Assembly: GCF_007992455.1 (NCBI RefSeq)
Contig: NZ_BKAH01000003.1
Coordinates: 248,001-312,000, forward strand
Reading direction: 5' to 3'
Length of the DNA stretch: 64,000 bases
Origin: Microbacterium saccharophilum
GTDB lineage: Bacteria; Actinomycetota; Actinomycetes; Actinomycetales; Microbacteriaceae
Translations under genes and position numbers: made by a program
The notes under the pieces: generated by a model
The model's input: the letters and a program-made list of their open reading frames with translations, nothing else
What the model was told of the DNA's origin: nothing
Databases searched by the model: none
In this document: one piece after another, positions 16,485 through 29,378 of the stretch
How the letters are laid out: each line of letters opens with the position of its first letter
Numbering within the stretch: position 1 is the stretch's first letter

Positions 16485-16841
16485 TCAGTCCTTTCTGGGG
16501 GGCACGACGAATCCGTGCGGAGTCAGGTGGTGTCGGAATCCCTCGCGCGGGCGTACATCGTCGATGCCGCCCTGTGCCCAGGGGTGGCAGCGCGCGATGC
16601 GGGCGGCGGCCAGCGCCGCGCCCTTGACGGCACCGTGCTGCTGGACCGCGCCGACGGCGTAGGCCGAGCACGAGGGGTAGTACTTGCAGACGTCGCCGTA
16701 CGCGTGCGAGATGGTCGCGCGATAGGCGTGCAGCACCGCGAGGACCGCGTTGCGGGGAAGGAGGGGAACGGCGGTGAGGATGTCGGATGCCGAGAAGTGC
16801 GCGTCGCCCGTCGCCGACGCCGGCAGCGTCGCGGAACTCAC
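16485..16841 (-). CDS. yidD: Membrane protein insertion efficiency factor YidD
   Basis: The protein has 118 aa. YidD is a small membrane-associated factor that assists YidC-dependent insertion. The family core is VLAVLHAYRATISHAYGD followed by CKYYPSCSAYAVGAVQQHG, with conserved cysteines, then CHPWAQGGIDDV. The N-terminal ~20 residues are extra. The GTG at 16841 overlaps the rnpA stop (GTGA), so translation is coupled to the RNase P protein. Confidence 0.95.
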   Translation of the reverse strand: MSSATLPASATGDAHFSASDILTAVPLLPRNAVLAVLHAYRATISHAYGDVCKYYPSCSAYAVGAVQQHGAVKGAALAAARIARCHPWAQGGIDDVRPREGFRHHLTPHGFVVPPRKD

Positions 16842-17176
16842 GCCGCGGCTTTCCGGCTGAGGCAGCGGGCCACTTCGTCGCGGAGCTCGCCGTATTCGGC
16901 AGTCGCCGCACCGGGCAGGGCGCGGATGACGACGTCCGTGCCGTCGCGGACGTCGTCGAGCGCATCGGCGCACACGGCTTTGAGCCGGCGCCGCACGGTG
17001 TTGCGGACGACCGCGGATCCGACCTGCTTGCTGACGATGAAGCCGAAGCGCGCCGAACGAGCCTCGGAGGTCGTGACCACGTAGGTCACCGTGTGCGCGG
17101 CGGCGCAGCGGGCACCCCTGCGGACGACGGCCTTGTACTCCGCCCCGCGGGTGATGCGGTTCCCGCGCGCCAGCAC
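16838..17176 (-). CDS. rnpA: Ribonuclease P protein component
   Basis: The protein has 112 aa and is basic. It binds the RNase P RNA and supports 5' maturation of tRNAs. The RNR signature region is FGFIVSKQVGSAVVRNTVRRRLKAV. It starts with GTG at 17176, 9 nt after the rpmH stop, as in nearly all bacteria. The RNase P RNA gene is not in this window. Confidence 0.96.
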   Translation of the reverse strand: MLARGNRITRGAEYKAVVRRGARCAAAHTVTYVVTTSEARSARFGFIVSKQVGSAVVRNTVRRRLKAVCADALDDVRDGTDVVIRALPGAATAEYGELRDEVARCLSRKAAA

Positions 17177-17185
17177 CGGGTCAGG

Positions 17186-17323
17186 TCAGGCCGAGAGCTC
17201 GGTGCGCCCCTTGGCGCGACGAGCCGAGAGGATCGCGCGACCGGCACGCGTGTGCATGCGGGCGCGGAAGCCGTGCTTCTTGGCGCGGCGGCGGTTGTTG
17301 GGCTGGAACGTGCGCTTGCTCAT
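17186..17323 (-). CDS. rpmH: 50S ribosomal protein L34
   Basis: The protein has 45 aa, the normal L34 length. The sequence [20 protein letters not shown] and the later RARKGR-like basic end are diagnostic. It is the first gene of the rpmH-rnpA-yidD-yidC-jag-rsmG series and faces dnaA across the origin. ATG at 17323 with GGAGTG upstream. Confidence 0.98.
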   Translation of the reverse strand: MSKRTFQPNNRRRAKKHGFRARMHTRAGRAILSARRAKGRTELSA

Positions 17324-17415
17324 GAGATCACTCCGGATCGGCTCGTCACCCGAACGCTCTAGACCGGGGACACAGGTACAGGGGACTGCCCGCGAGGGCA
17401 TAAGTCAACCGACTA

Positions 17416-17444
17416 AGAATACGTCGACATGCCGGATTACCCAA
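17416..17444 (-). promoter_or_regulatory. Predicted rpmH promoter
   Basis: On the minus strand, TTGGGT (17439-17444) and TATTCT (17416-17421) are 17 nt apart. They lie about 95 nt upstream of the rpmH ATG. Confidence 0.55.
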
Positions 17445-17526
17445 ACCGGGTCCGCGGAAACGTGTCATTATCCACCGACCTCCCAGACATCCTGGCGACG
17501 ACACGCGGACCGGATCTACAGTGGAT

Positions 17527-17555
17527 TTGGCTCCGCACGACGCGGTGACTAGCGT
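17527..17555 (+). promoter_or_regulatory. Predicted dnaA promoter
   Basis: TTGGCT (17527-17532) and TAGCGT (17550-17555) are separated by 17 nt, upstream of the dnaA ATG at 17632. The DnaA box at 17567-17575 would sit at or just after the start of transcription. Confidence 0.5.
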
Positions 17556-17631
17556 GGCTCGGGCACTTATCCACAGGTGTGGACAGCGTATCCGATCGAC
17601 TGTCACCCGCGCTTTCTACCCTTGGGGGGAC

Positions 17632-19047
17632 ATGTCTTCGCACGATCTTCCGGACGTCCCGGTCTGGACGGCTGTGCTGGATGTGCTCGCCGATGACGAC
17701 CGCGTCACGCCGCAGCTGCAGGGATTCCTGAATCTCGCCGTCGCGCAGGGGGTCATGAGCGGCACGCTCTATCTCGACGTGCCGAACGACCTCACCGCCG
17801 CACAGCTGAACAAGCGACTGCGCGCCCCCATCATGGAGGCCCTCGCCCACGTGCATGCCGAGCCTTCCGCCTCGGCCTTCCGCGTCGTGGTGAATCCGGA
17901 GCTCGCCGACGCGCACCTCACGGCCCCCGTGCCCGTGCAGTCCGCGACGCAGCCGGTGATCCCGCGCCCCGCCGCCGAGGATTATGCCGAGCAGGCGGCA
18001 CCCGCCACGCGCAACGACACCCGCCTCAACCCGAAGTACACGTTCGACAACTTCGTCATCGGCCAGTCCAACCGCTTCGCCCACGCGGCCGCGGTCGCCG
18101 TGGCCGAGGCGCCGGCGAAGGCCTACAACCCGCTGTTCATCTACGGCGACTCCGGCCTCGGCAAGACCCATCTCCTGCATGCCATCGGCGACTACGCGCT
18201 GAGCCTGTACACCGGCATCCGCGTCCGCTACGTCTCCAGCGAAGAGTTCACGAACGACTTCATCAACTCGATCGCCAACAACCGCGGCTCCGCCTTCCAG
18301 GCGCGCTACCGGGATGTCGACATCCTGCTCATCGACGACATCCAGTTCCTGCAGGGTCGTCAGGAGACGCAGGAGGCGTTCTTCCACACGTTCAACACGC
18401 TCCACGACCACGACAAGCAGGTCGTGATCACGAGCGACGTGCCGCCGCGGCAGCTCACCGGCTTCGAAGACCGCATGCGCAGCCGGTTCGAGTGGGGTCT
18501 CATCACCGACGTCCAGGCGCCCGACCTCGAGACCCGCATCGCGATCCTCCGCAAGAAGGCGCAGAGCGAACGGCTCCTCGTGCCCGACGAGGTCCTCGAG
18601 TACATCGCGACGAAGGTCTCCTCCAACATCCGCGAACTCGAGGGCGCCCTCATCCGCGTCTCGGCCTTCGCGAGCCTCAACCGCTCGTCGCTCGACATCT
18701 CGCTGGCCCAGACGGTGCTGCGCGACATCGTCGACCATGACGATGCCAACGTGATCTCGCCGACCGACATCATCACCGCGACGGCGCAGTACTTCCGTCT
18801 CTCCGTCGACGACCTCTACGGCTCCAGCCGCTCCCAGGCCGTCGCGACGGCCCGTCAGATCGCGATGTACCTGTGCCGGGAGCGCACGAGCCTGTCGTTG
18901 CCGAAGATCGGGCAGCTCTTCGGCAACCGTGATCACACCACCGTCATGTACGCGTACAAGAAGATCAGCGAGCTCATGAAGGAGCGGCGCTCGATCTACA
19001 ACCAGGTGTCCGAGATCACGACGCAGCTCGGTCGCGTCGGCCGCTGA
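17632..19047 (+). CDS. dnaA: Chromosomal replication initiator protein DnaA
   Basis: The protein has 471 aa. ATP-bound DnaA opens oriC and loads the replicative helicase. Domain I (residues 1-85, [11 protein letters not shown]) is followed by a short linker, then AAA+ domain III from [21 protein letters not shown]. Walker A is GDSGLGKT (172-179) and Walker B is [11 protein letters not shown]. Domain IV ends in the DnaA signature [20 protein letters not shown]. The ATG at 17632 has GGGGGGA just upstream. DnaA boxes flank the gene on both sides. Confidence 0.98.
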   Translation: MSSHDLPDVPVWTAVLDVLADDDRVTPQLQGFLNLAVAQGVMSGTLYLDVPNDLTAAQLNKRLRAPIMEALAHVHAEPSASAFRVVVNPELADAHLTAPVPVQSATQPVIPRPAAEDYAEQAAPATRNDTRLNPKYTFDNFVIGQSNRFAHAAAVAVAEAPAKAYNPLFIYGDSGLGKTHLLHAIGDYALSLYTGIRVRYVSSEEFTNDFINSIANNRGSAFQARYRDVDILLIDDIQFLQGRQETQEAFFHTFNTLHDHDKQVVITSDVPPRQLTGFEDRMRSRFEWGLITDVQAPDLETRIAILRKKAQSERLLVPDEVLEYIATKVSSNIRELEGALIRVSAFASLNRSSLDISLAQTVLRDIVDHDDANVISPTDIITATAQYFRLSVDDLYGSSRSQAVATARQIAMYLCRERTSLSLPKIGQLFGNRDHTTVMYAYKKISELMKERRSIYNQVSEITTQLGRVGR

Positions 19048-19489
19048 CCCGCCTCGGTCCGCCATCGGCCGATATATTCCCTCACCCGCGCTTGACACCC
19101 GTCGCGCGGGTGTCCATCATGACGTTCTGCACAGTGTGGAAAGCCTGTGGATAACTCCTCGTCCGATCCGGATGATTGTGAGCGGATCACGGATTCCTGT
19201 GGATGACAGGTTCGACGCCCGGACGACGGCTTCACCGGAGAACACGCGGATTCCGCAGCCGGCCCACAAGTTACACCGATGTGGTTTCGGCTCGTTCAGC
19301 GGGATCGGCCGAGTTATCCACAGTTTCCACAGCGGTTAACACCATGACATCTCTCTCCCTCTTCGAAATCCCGATCCGATCACCTCAAGGGCGAACGGGC
19401 CGGAGCGGGGCCCAGGCCGTCGTGGCGCACAACGCCGGGAGCGAGGGCACTAGCATGGGAAGGCCCTACTCGACGTCAAGGGAGCGCCA
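19048..19489. other. oriC: dnaA-dnaN intergenic region, predicted oriC
   Basis: The 442-bp gap contains perfect DnaA boxes at 19146-19154 (TGTGGATAA, inverted) and 19314-19322 (TTATCCACA). Weaker boxes lie at 19135-19143 (TGTGGAAAG), 19198-19206 (TGTGGATGA) and 19323-19331. The dnaA-dnaN gap is the standard actinobacterial origin. AT-richness is modest; the clearest AT patch is near 19070. A TAGCAT at 19451-19456 is a likely -10 for dnaN. Confidence 0.85.
19094..19114 (+). terminator. Perfect hairpin just after dnaA
   Basis: GACACCCG and CGGGTGTC form a perfect 8-bp stem with a 5-nt loop, 46 bp after the dnaA stop. No T-tract follows. It may end the dnaA transcript or be an origin element. 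The left arm overlaps a TTGACA (19092-19097). Confidence 0.45.
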
Positions 19490-20632
19490 GTGAAGTTCCA
19501 CGTGAATCGCGATGTGTTCAGCGAGGCCGTGTCGTTCGTTGTGAAGCTCCTTCCGCAGCGCAACCCGCAGCCGATCCTCGCCGGTGTGCTCATCGAGGCA
19601 TCCGAAGACGGTCTGTCGCTCGCCGCTTTCGACTACGAAGCATCCGCCCGCACGACGATCGAGGCGACCGTCGACGAGCCCGGCACGATCCTCGTCCACG
19701 GCCGACTGCTGTCCGAGATCGCGAGCCGCCTGCCGAATGCGCCGATCGAGATCTCCGTGGCCGAAGACGGCGGCATCGTGCTCACGTGCGGTCCCGCACG
19801 TTTCACCCTCGCCTCGATGCCGGTGCAGGAATACCCCGCGATCCCCGAGGTGTCCGGCGACTCCGGTCTTGTGCCCGCCGATGACTTCGCGACCGCGATC
19901 GCGCAGGTGGCCTTCGCCGCGTCGCGCGACGACGTCACCCCCGTCCTCACCGGCGTGCAGCTCGAGGTCGCCGGCACGCAGCTCAGCCTCGTGGCGACCG
20001 ACCGCTACCGCGTCGCACTCCGCGACATCCCGTGGGACGGCGGCACGGTGGGCGATGAAGACTCCACGACGGCGCTCGTGCCGGCCCGCACCCTCACCGA
20101 GGTCGGCAAGACGTTCGCGCACTCCGGCGACATCAGGGTATCGTTCTCCGGCTCCGGCGACCGCGAGATCATCGCCTTCACCGCGGGCAACAAGACCGTC
20201 ACGTCGCTGCTGATCAAGGGGAACTTCCCGCCGGTCCGGCGCCTGTTCCCCGAGCAGACCGATCACTACGCGGTGGTCAACACCGCCGAGCTCGTCGAGG
20301 CCGTCCGCCGTGTTGCACTCGTGCTCGACCGGTCGGCGCCGCTGCGGTTCACGTTCTCCGAGGAGGGCGTCTCGATGGATGCCTCCGGCACCGAGCAGGC
20401 CCGCGCCACCGAGTCCGTCGACGCGACGCTCACCGGCGAGGACGTCACGCTGGGCCTGAACCCGCAGTACCTGCTCGAAGCGCTCGGCGCCGTCAAGAGC
20501 GAGTTCACGCGGATCACGTTCACGTCGAGCGAGAACGCCAACAAGCTGAGCCCCGTCCTCGTGACGCCGCAGACCTCGGGCGGCCCGGAGAGCTTCAAGT
20601 ACCTCCTGCAGCCCAATCTCCTGCTCCGCTGA
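19490..20632 (+). CDS. dnaN: DNA polymerase III sliding clamp, beta subunit
   Basis: The protein has 380 aa, the usual length, made of three repeated clamp folds. It forms the ring that tethers polymerase to DNA and recruits other proteins, probably including NucS encoded at 45830. Typical segments: MKFHVNRDVFSEAVSFVVKL, VATDRYRVALRDI, GNFPPVRRLFPEQ and FKYLLQPNLLLR at the end, where the C-terminal residues line the protein-binding pocket. It starts with GTG at 19490; AGGGAG lies 6 nt upstream. Confidence 0.98.
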   Translation: MKFHVNRDVFSEAVSFVVKLLPQRNPQPILAGVLIEASEDGLSLAAFDYEASARTTIEATVDEPGTILVHGRLLSEIASRLPNAPIEISVAEDGGIVLTCGPARFTLASMPVQEYPAIPEVSGDSGLVPADDFATAIAQVAFAASRDDVTPVLTGVQLEVAGTQLSLVATDRYRVALRDIPWDGGTVGDEDSTTALVPARTLTEVGKTFAHSGDIRVSFSGSGDREIIAFTAGNKTVTSLLIKGNFPPVRRLFPEQTDHYAVVNTAELVEAVRRVALVLDRSAPLRFTFSEEGVSMDASGTEQARATESVDATLTGEDVTLGLNPQYLLEALGAVKSEFTRITFTSSENANKLSPVLVTPQTSGGPESFKYLLQPNLLLR

Positions 20633-20683
20633 ACCCCGACGTCGCCGGTCCTCGGCGCACACGGCGAGGTCAGGGGCGCGGAT

Positions 20684-20689
20684 TAGGGT
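20684..20689 (+). promoter_or_regulatory. -10 hexamer TAGGGT of recF (leaderless type)
   Basis: TAGGGT lies exactly 6 nt before the recF GTG, and no ribosome site is present. recF may therefore have its own leaderless transcript besides dnaN read-through. Confidence 0.45.
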
Positions 20690-20695
20690 GATCTG

Positions 20696-21850
20696 GTGAT
20701 CGTGGAGCAGCTCAGCCTCGTCGACTTCCGCAACTATGCGGCAGCCGACGTGACGCTGGCGGCCGGTGCCAACGTCTTCGTCGGCCGCAACGGTCAGGGC
20801 AAGACGAATCTCGCGGAGGCGATCGCGTTCTTCGCGACGCTCGGCTCGCACCGCGTGTCGCAGGACGCCCCCATGGTCCGGCACGGGGCGGACGCCGCGA
20901 TCGTGCGGGCCCGGCTCGCACACGGCGATCGCCGCATCCTGCTCGAGGTCCAGCTGAACCGGACCGGCTCCAACAAGGCTCGCGTGAACGGGGCACCGAC
21001 CCGCACGGCGGAGCTGCCCCGGTATGCGCAGGTCGTGCTCTTCGCGCCCGAGGACCTGCAGATCGTCCGCGGCGACCCGACCTCGCGCCGCCGTTTCGCC
21101 GATCAGCTCCTCATCCAGCGCGCCCCCCGCATGGCCGGTGTGCTCGCGGACTACGACCGGGTGCTCAAGCAGCGAACGGCGCTGCTGAAATCGGCGCGGG
21201 CGCGCGGCATCCGGGGTGACGCGCTGTCGACCCTGGAGGTGTGGGACGACAAGCTCGTCCAACTCGGCACCGAGGTGATCCGGGCGCGGCTCGCCCTCGC
21301 CGCCGACCTCGCGGTTCCGGTCGCCGAGGCGTACACCGCGATCGCCGGCGCCGATCACCGGCCCGAGCTGGAGTGGGCGCTGACCGTGAGCGGTGCCGAT
21401 CCGGAGGACGGCGACGCGTCCGCGACGGTCGCCCACGCCGCGGGGATCGAGTCGCTCTTCCGGCAGGCCCTCGCCGCCAAGCGCCCCGCCGAGCTCGAGC
21501 GCGGGATGACGCTCGTCGGACCGCACCGGGACGACCTGCTCATGCGGGTGCGTGGACTCCCCGTCAAGGGCTACGCGTCGCACGGCGAGTCCTGGTCGGT
21601 GGCCCTCGCGCTGCGTCTCGCCTCGGCGCGGCTCCTGCGCGAGCAGTCGCGCCTGGGCGACCCCGTGCTCATCCTCGACGACGTCTTCGCCGAGCTGGAT
21701 GCCGACCGCCGGTCGCGTCTGGCGGGCGTCGTCGCCGACTTCGAGCAGGTCATCGTCACGGCCGCCGTCGAGGAGGACGTGCCGGCCGCGCTCCGCGCCC
21801 GCACCGTGCGCGTCGAGGCCGGCACGATCAGCGAGGCAGCCGATGTCTGA
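20696..21850 (+). CDS. recF: DNA replication and repair protein RecF
   Basis: The protein has 384 aa. RecF is an ABC/SMC-like ATPase that helps RecOR load RecA at gaps. Walker A is GRNGQGKT (30-37). The signature region is GESWSVALALRLAS, and Walker B is DPVLILDDVFAELD. It begins VIVEQLSLVDFRNY at the GTG 20696, 63 nt after dnaN. It overlaps the DUF721 gene by 8 nt at its end. Confidence 0.97.
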   Translation: MIVEQLSLVDFRNYAAADVTLAAGANVFVGRNGQGKTNLAEAIAFFATLGSHRVSQDAPMVRHGADAAIVRARLAHGDRRILLEVQLNRTGSNKARVNGAPTRTAELPRYAQVVLFAPEDLQIVRGDPTSRRRFADQLLIQRAPRMAGVLADYDRVLKQRTALLKSARARGIRGDALSTLEVWDDKLVQLGTEVIRARLALAADLAVPVAEAYTAIAGADHRPELEWALTVSGADPEDGDASATVAHAAGIESLFRQALAAKRPAELERGMTLVGPHRDDLLMRVRGLPVKGYASHGESWSVALALRLASARLLREQSRLGDPVLILDDVFAELDADRRSRLAGVVADFEQVIVTAAVEEDVPAALRARTVRVEAGTISEAADV

Positions 21851-22328
21851 CGCCGACGGCATCCCGGAGACGATCGCGACGTACCTGCGCCTGCGCGGTC
21901 TCGAGCCGTCGATGGCGAAGAAGCGCCGACGGCGCAAGCGCGATGACGACGAGAACCTCCCGTTCGCCCCGGGACGCGACCCGAAGGGCGTCGGCGACCT
22001 GCTGGCCGACCTCACCCGGCAAGCCGGCTGGGACCCGGCGCTCGCACGGGAGGACCTCGTGCTGCAGTGGGAGGAAGTGGCCGGTGCCGAGACCGCGCGG
22101 CATGCGCATCCGGTCGCCCTCGGCGACGGCGTGCTGACCGTCCAGTGCGATTCCACGGCCTGGGCGAAGAACCTCCACCTCATGCGCGGGGTCATCCTCA
22201 CCGAGATCATGGCGCGCTTCCCGGACGCCGGTGTGCAGAACCTCCGTTTCGTGGGCCCGGACGTCCCCTCCTGGAAATGGGGCCCCAGAGCCGTTCCAGG
22301 GCGCGGTCCTCGCGATACCTACGGCTGA
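21843..22328 (+). CDS. DUF721 (DciA-like) protein
   Basis: The protein has 161 aa. The N-terminal 40 residues are basic and probably disordered (AKKRRRRKRDDDE). The KH-like DUF721 domain spans about residues 45-140: LLADLTRQAGWDPAL, WEEVAGAETARHAHPV, LTVQCDSTAWAKNLHLM. DUF721/DciA proteins load or support the replicative helicase in bacteria lacking DnaC, and the mycobacterial protein next to recF (Rv0004) is reported to act this way. It starts 8 nt inside recF (ATG at 21843), so the two are coupled. Confidence 0.9.
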   Translation: MSDADGIPETIATYLRLRGLEPSMAKKRRRRKRDDDENLPFAPGRDPKGVGDLLADLTRQAGWDPALAREDLVLQWEEVAGAETARHAHPVALGDGVLTVQCDSTAWAKNLHLMRGVILTEIMARFPDAGVQNLRFVGPDVPSWKWGPRAVPGRGPRDTYG

Positions 22329-22349
22329 ACCACGTCCTGCGACCTCTGA

Positions 22350-24491
<2,142 letters not shown>

Positions 24492-24516
24492 GCGCTGCGA
24501 ACGGAACTGAGAGAAC

Positions 24517-27104
<2,588 letters not shown>

Positions 27105-27108
<4 letters not shown>

Positions 27109-27509
27109 GCACGGTAGCCGACAAGCTGGCCAAGAAATCGTCCAGCAAGACCAGCTCCAAGCAGGTGCGCCTGCGCCTGGTGTACGTGGACTTCTGGTCC
27201 GCCGTGAAGCTGTCGTTCCTGGCGGCGGTCGCCCTCGCGATCGTGACGATCGTATCGGTGTTCCTCATCTTCATGGTCCTGCAGACGACGAACCTCATCG
27301 GCAAGCTCGACGAGTTCTTCCTCGCGTTCACGGACGGCAGCTTCCAGCTGAGCGCGTTCCTGAACCTCCCGCAGGTGATGGCGTTCGCCGCGATCGTCGC
27401 GATCCTCAACCTCATCGTCGTGACGGTGCTGGGCGCCGTCGTCGCGGGGATCTACAACCTGATGGTCAAGGTCACGGGCGGTCTGCTCGTGGGGTTCACC
27501 TCGAACTGA
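27105..27509 (+). CDS. DUF3566 domain-containing membrane protein
   Basis: The protein has 134 aa. A basic Ser/Lys-rich N-terminus (1-22) precedes two predicted membrane helices (about 35-60 and 88-120) with a loop between. This matches DUF3566, the protein encoded after gyrA in most Actinobacteria (Rv0007 in M. tuberculosis, which has a longer N-terminus). Its function is unknown. The 4-nt overlap with gyrA implies coupled translation. The final helices read [20 protein letters not shown]. Confidence 0.9.
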
Positions 27510-27514
27510 CCGGA

Positions 27515-27544
27515 TTTCGGGATTGCCCGTGATTCGGGTAAAGT
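27515..27544 (+). promoter_or_regulatory. Possible promoter of the tRNA-Ile/tRNA-Ala pair
   Basis: TTTCGG (27515-27520) and TAAAGT (27539-27544) are 18 nt apart, about 37 nt before tRNA-Ile. The match is weak. Confidence 0.25.
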
Positions 27545-27580
27545 CTTGGAGGTTGACGGCGGCGACGCCGATCTCCAGAC

Positions 27581-27654
27581 GGGGCTATAGCTCAGGCGGT
27601 TAGAGCGCTTCACTGATAATGAAGAGGTCCCAGGTTCAAGTCCTGGTAGCCCCA
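27581..27654 (+). tRNA. tRNA-Ile (anticodon GAT)
   Basis: A 74-nt cloverleaf with acceptor GGGGCTA pairing TAGCCCC, and T-arm GTTCAAG. The anticodon stem CTTCA/TGAAG encloses loop CTGATAA with GAT at 27615-27617. The CCA end is not encoded and would be added by the cca product. Confidence 0.97.
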
Positions 27655-27671
27655 CACAACACATCCCCCGC

Positions 27672-27744
27672 GGGGCCTTAGCTCAGTTGGTAGAGCGCCT
27701 GCTTTGCAAGCAGGATGTCAGGAGTTCGAATCTCCTAGGCTCCA
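27672..27744 (+). tRNA. tRNA-Ala (anticodon TGC)
   Basis: A 73-nt cloverleaf with acceptor GGGGCCT pairing AGGCTCC and a T-loop GTTCGAA. The anticodon loop is TTTGCAA with TGC at 27705-27707. It lies 17 nt after tRNA-Ile, the usual actinobacterial pair after gyrA. CCA is not encoded. Confidence 0.97.
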
Positions 27745-27750
27745 CAGGAC

Positions 27751-27781
27751 GAAGAGGCCGGCCCATCGGGCCGGCCTCTTC
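27751..27781 (+). terminator. Strong hairpin after tRNA-Ala
   Basis: GAAGAGGCCGGCCC and GGGCCGGCCTCTTC form a perfect 14-bp stem with a 3-nt loop. It starts 6 nt after tRNA-Ala and precedes the Nudix gene promoter. Confidence 0.8.
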
Positions 27782-27804
27782 GACGTTCCGGGGGCCGCGT
27801 TCGG

Positions 27805-27810
27805 TAGGGT
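27805..27810 (+). promoter_or_regulatory. -10 hexamer TAGGGT of the Nudix gene (leaderless type)
   Basis: TAGGGT lies 6 nt before the ATG at 27817. No ribosome site fits. Confidence 0.45.
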
Positions 27811-27816
27811 GCCGGA

Positions 27817-28251
27817 ATGGACCTGCGCGTCGCGGCGTACGCCGTCATCATCGACGACAGCGACCACGTGCTGCTCGCGCACTGGGTCGAGGGGCGCCGC
27901 GCGGCGTGGACTCTGCCCGGCGGCGGACTCGAGCCCGGTGAGGATCCCGAGACGGCGGCACGACGCGAGGTGCGCGAGGAGACCGGCTTCCGGGTGCAGC
28001 TGGACGGACTCCTCGGCATCGACTCGCACGTGATCCCGGCGTCCCGGCGCGTGCAGCCGGGGCACACGGAGGCGCTGCACGCCCTGCGCATCCTCTACCG
28101 CGCCCGTATCACCGGGGGGCGGCTGCGCAATGAGGTCGACGGGTCGACCGACCGGGCGGACTGGTTCCCGGTCAGCGCCATCCCGCAGCTTCCGCATGTG
28201 AAGCTCGTCGACGTCGGGCTGCGGATGGCGGGCGTGCTGAGCCCGGACTAG
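27817..28251 (+). CDS. Nudix hydrolase
   Basis: The protein has 144 aa. The Nudix box GGGLEPGEDPETAARREVRE continues into ETGF and fits GX5EX7REUXEEXGU, so it should cleave a nucleoside diphosphate linked to another group with Mg2+. The substrate cannot be told; MutT-like and ADP-ribose-type substrates are both possible. Its ATG has TAGGGT 6 nt upstream, suggesting a leaderless mRNA. It converges with the ybaK-like gene, and the two stop regions overlap by 4 nt. Confidence 0.9.
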   Translation: MDLRVAAYAVIIDDSDHVLLAHWVEGRRAAWTLPGGGLEPGEDPETAARREVREETGFRVQLDGLLGIDSHVIPASRRVQPGHTEALHALRILYRARITGGRLRNEVDGSTDRADWFPVSAIPQLPHVKLVDVGLRMAGVLSPD

Positions 28252-28721
28252 GGAATCTCCTGCGAGATGTCGGCGACGATCCCGTCGTACGCCGCGATGA
28301 GCGCATCCGCCTCGACGAACAGACTGTAGCCGTGGGCGCCCGCACCCATGGCGATGCGGCGGCCCCGGATCGACTCGTCCGCGTAGACGGGCCACGGCGT
28401 CGTGCTGCCGATGGGCACGATCGTGCCGCGCTCGTAGCCGGTGGCGGCGAGGGCGAGGGCGGGATCGGGCAGCTGCAGACGGTTCACGCCCACCACGGCA
28501 CGCAGCTTCGGCCACGAGATCGCCCGATCGCCGGGGATCAGGGCGAACAGGTAGGTGTCGTCCGCTCGCTTGACCACGAGCGTCTTGATGATGTCCGCGG
28601 GCTGCAGCCCCAACAGCGACGCGGCCTCGACGAGACTGCGCGCCTCCGGACGGGGGCGCAGCTCGATGTCGAGGCCGCGTTCTGCTGCGGCGGTTCTGAC
28701 CCGGTCGAGCGGGTCAGGCAT
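28248..28721 (-). CDS. YbaK/EbsC-family aminoacyl-tRNA deacylase-like protein
   Basis: The protein has 157 aa. It resembles the YbaK/ProX editing domains that hydrolyse mischarged tRNAs such as Cys-tRNA(Pro). Visible family segments: IIKTLVVKRADDTYLFALIPGD with the conserved lysine region, and GTIVPIGSTTPWPVYADESI. Its true tRNA substrate is not known. The ATG at 28721 overlaps the upstream gene by 8 nt, so the two are co-translated. Confidence 0.85.
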   Translation of the reverse strand: MPDPLDRVRTAAAERGLDIELRPRPEARSLVEAASLLGLQPADIIKTLVVKRADDTYLFALIPGDRAISWPKLRAVVGVNRLQLPDPALALAATGYERGTIVPIGSTTPWPVYADESIRGRRIAMGAGAHGYSLFVEADALIAAYDGIVADISQEIP

Positions 28722-29289
28722 CCGGTGCGCGCAGCGGGTCGTCCGCCACCCACAGCTCGTCGTCGGCGCGCAGCGTCTGCCACGCGGCGTAGAGCACGCC
28801 CAGGGCGGCGCCCACACCGAGGATGATCGCGATGACACTTCCGGCGCCGAGGCCCTTGGGTGCCGGAGCCTCCCGGATGGTGAGCCGCTTCGCGGCATCC
28901 TTCCCGTGCTTCTCGGCGCGCTTGGCGAAGGCGGCGAAATCGACCGGGCTCGGCGCGCGGCCCGCGGCGAGACGCTCCCGCGTGTCGTTCGCGGCATCCC
29001 ACACCGACAGGGCAGAGCCGACGACGGCGCCCGCCGCGGGGACGAGCTTCCGGTTGTAGACCTGCTTGGAGGTCGTCACGCCCTTGTCGACGTAGGGTGC
29101 TGCGTACTTCTCATACGTGTGCTGCACGGTCGGCGCCACCTGCTCACGGCTGTAGTTGCCCAGCTGGCGGCCGGCTTCGCGGGCGACCGCACCCACCTGC
29201 CCCAGCAGAACCTGCTGCGACTCCCACAGGTTGTTGGCCTGCTCTTGAAGCTTGCGGAGTTCCTTCTTGCGCTTGCGGCTCAGGCTCAC
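28714..29289 (-). CDS. Conserved hypothetical protein with one C-terminal membrane helix, 191 aa
   Basis: I cannot name a domain. The N-terminus is very basic and probably coiled-coil (SRKRKKELRKLQEQANNLWES). A helical middle follows, then one C-terminal membrane helix (AGSVIAIILGVGAALGVLYAAW, about residues 153-174) and an acidic end. GTG at 29289 has AGGAGG 5 nt upstream. Its position between ppiA (divergent) and the downstream YbaK gene corresponds to the Rv0008c-type membrane protein of mycobacteria, but I see no clear sequence likeness. Confidence 0.65.
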   Translation of the reverse strand: MSLSRKRKKELRKLQEQANNLWESQQVLLGQVGAVAREAGRQLGNYSREQVAPTVQHTYEKYAAPYVDKGVTTSKQVYNRKLVPAAGAVVGSALSVWDAANDTRERLAAGRAPSPVDFAAFAKRAEKHGKDAAKRLTIREAPAPKGLGAGSVIAIILGVGAALGVLYAAWQTLRADDELWVADDPLRAPDA

Positions 29290-29378
29290 GGGGCCCTCCT
29301 CTAATCGGAGACGTTTCCCCCCATCTTGCCAGACCACGGCGAACGCGCGAGGGGTTGACAGATGTGAGAATGGGAGGC

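Larger units (their letters stand above)
17324..17631. promoter_or_regulatory. rpmH-dnaA intergenic region with DnaA boxes
   Basis: This 308-bp gap holds divergent promoters for rpmH and dnaA. TTATCCACA at 17567-17575 is a perfect DnaA box. TTATCCACC (17468-17476, plus strand) and TGTGGACAG (17578-17586, inverted) are near-boxes. The perfect box lies just downstream of the predicted dnaA -10, which suits autoregulation of dnaA by DnaA. Such split arrangements on both sides of dnaA are common in bacterial origins. Confidence 0.75.
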
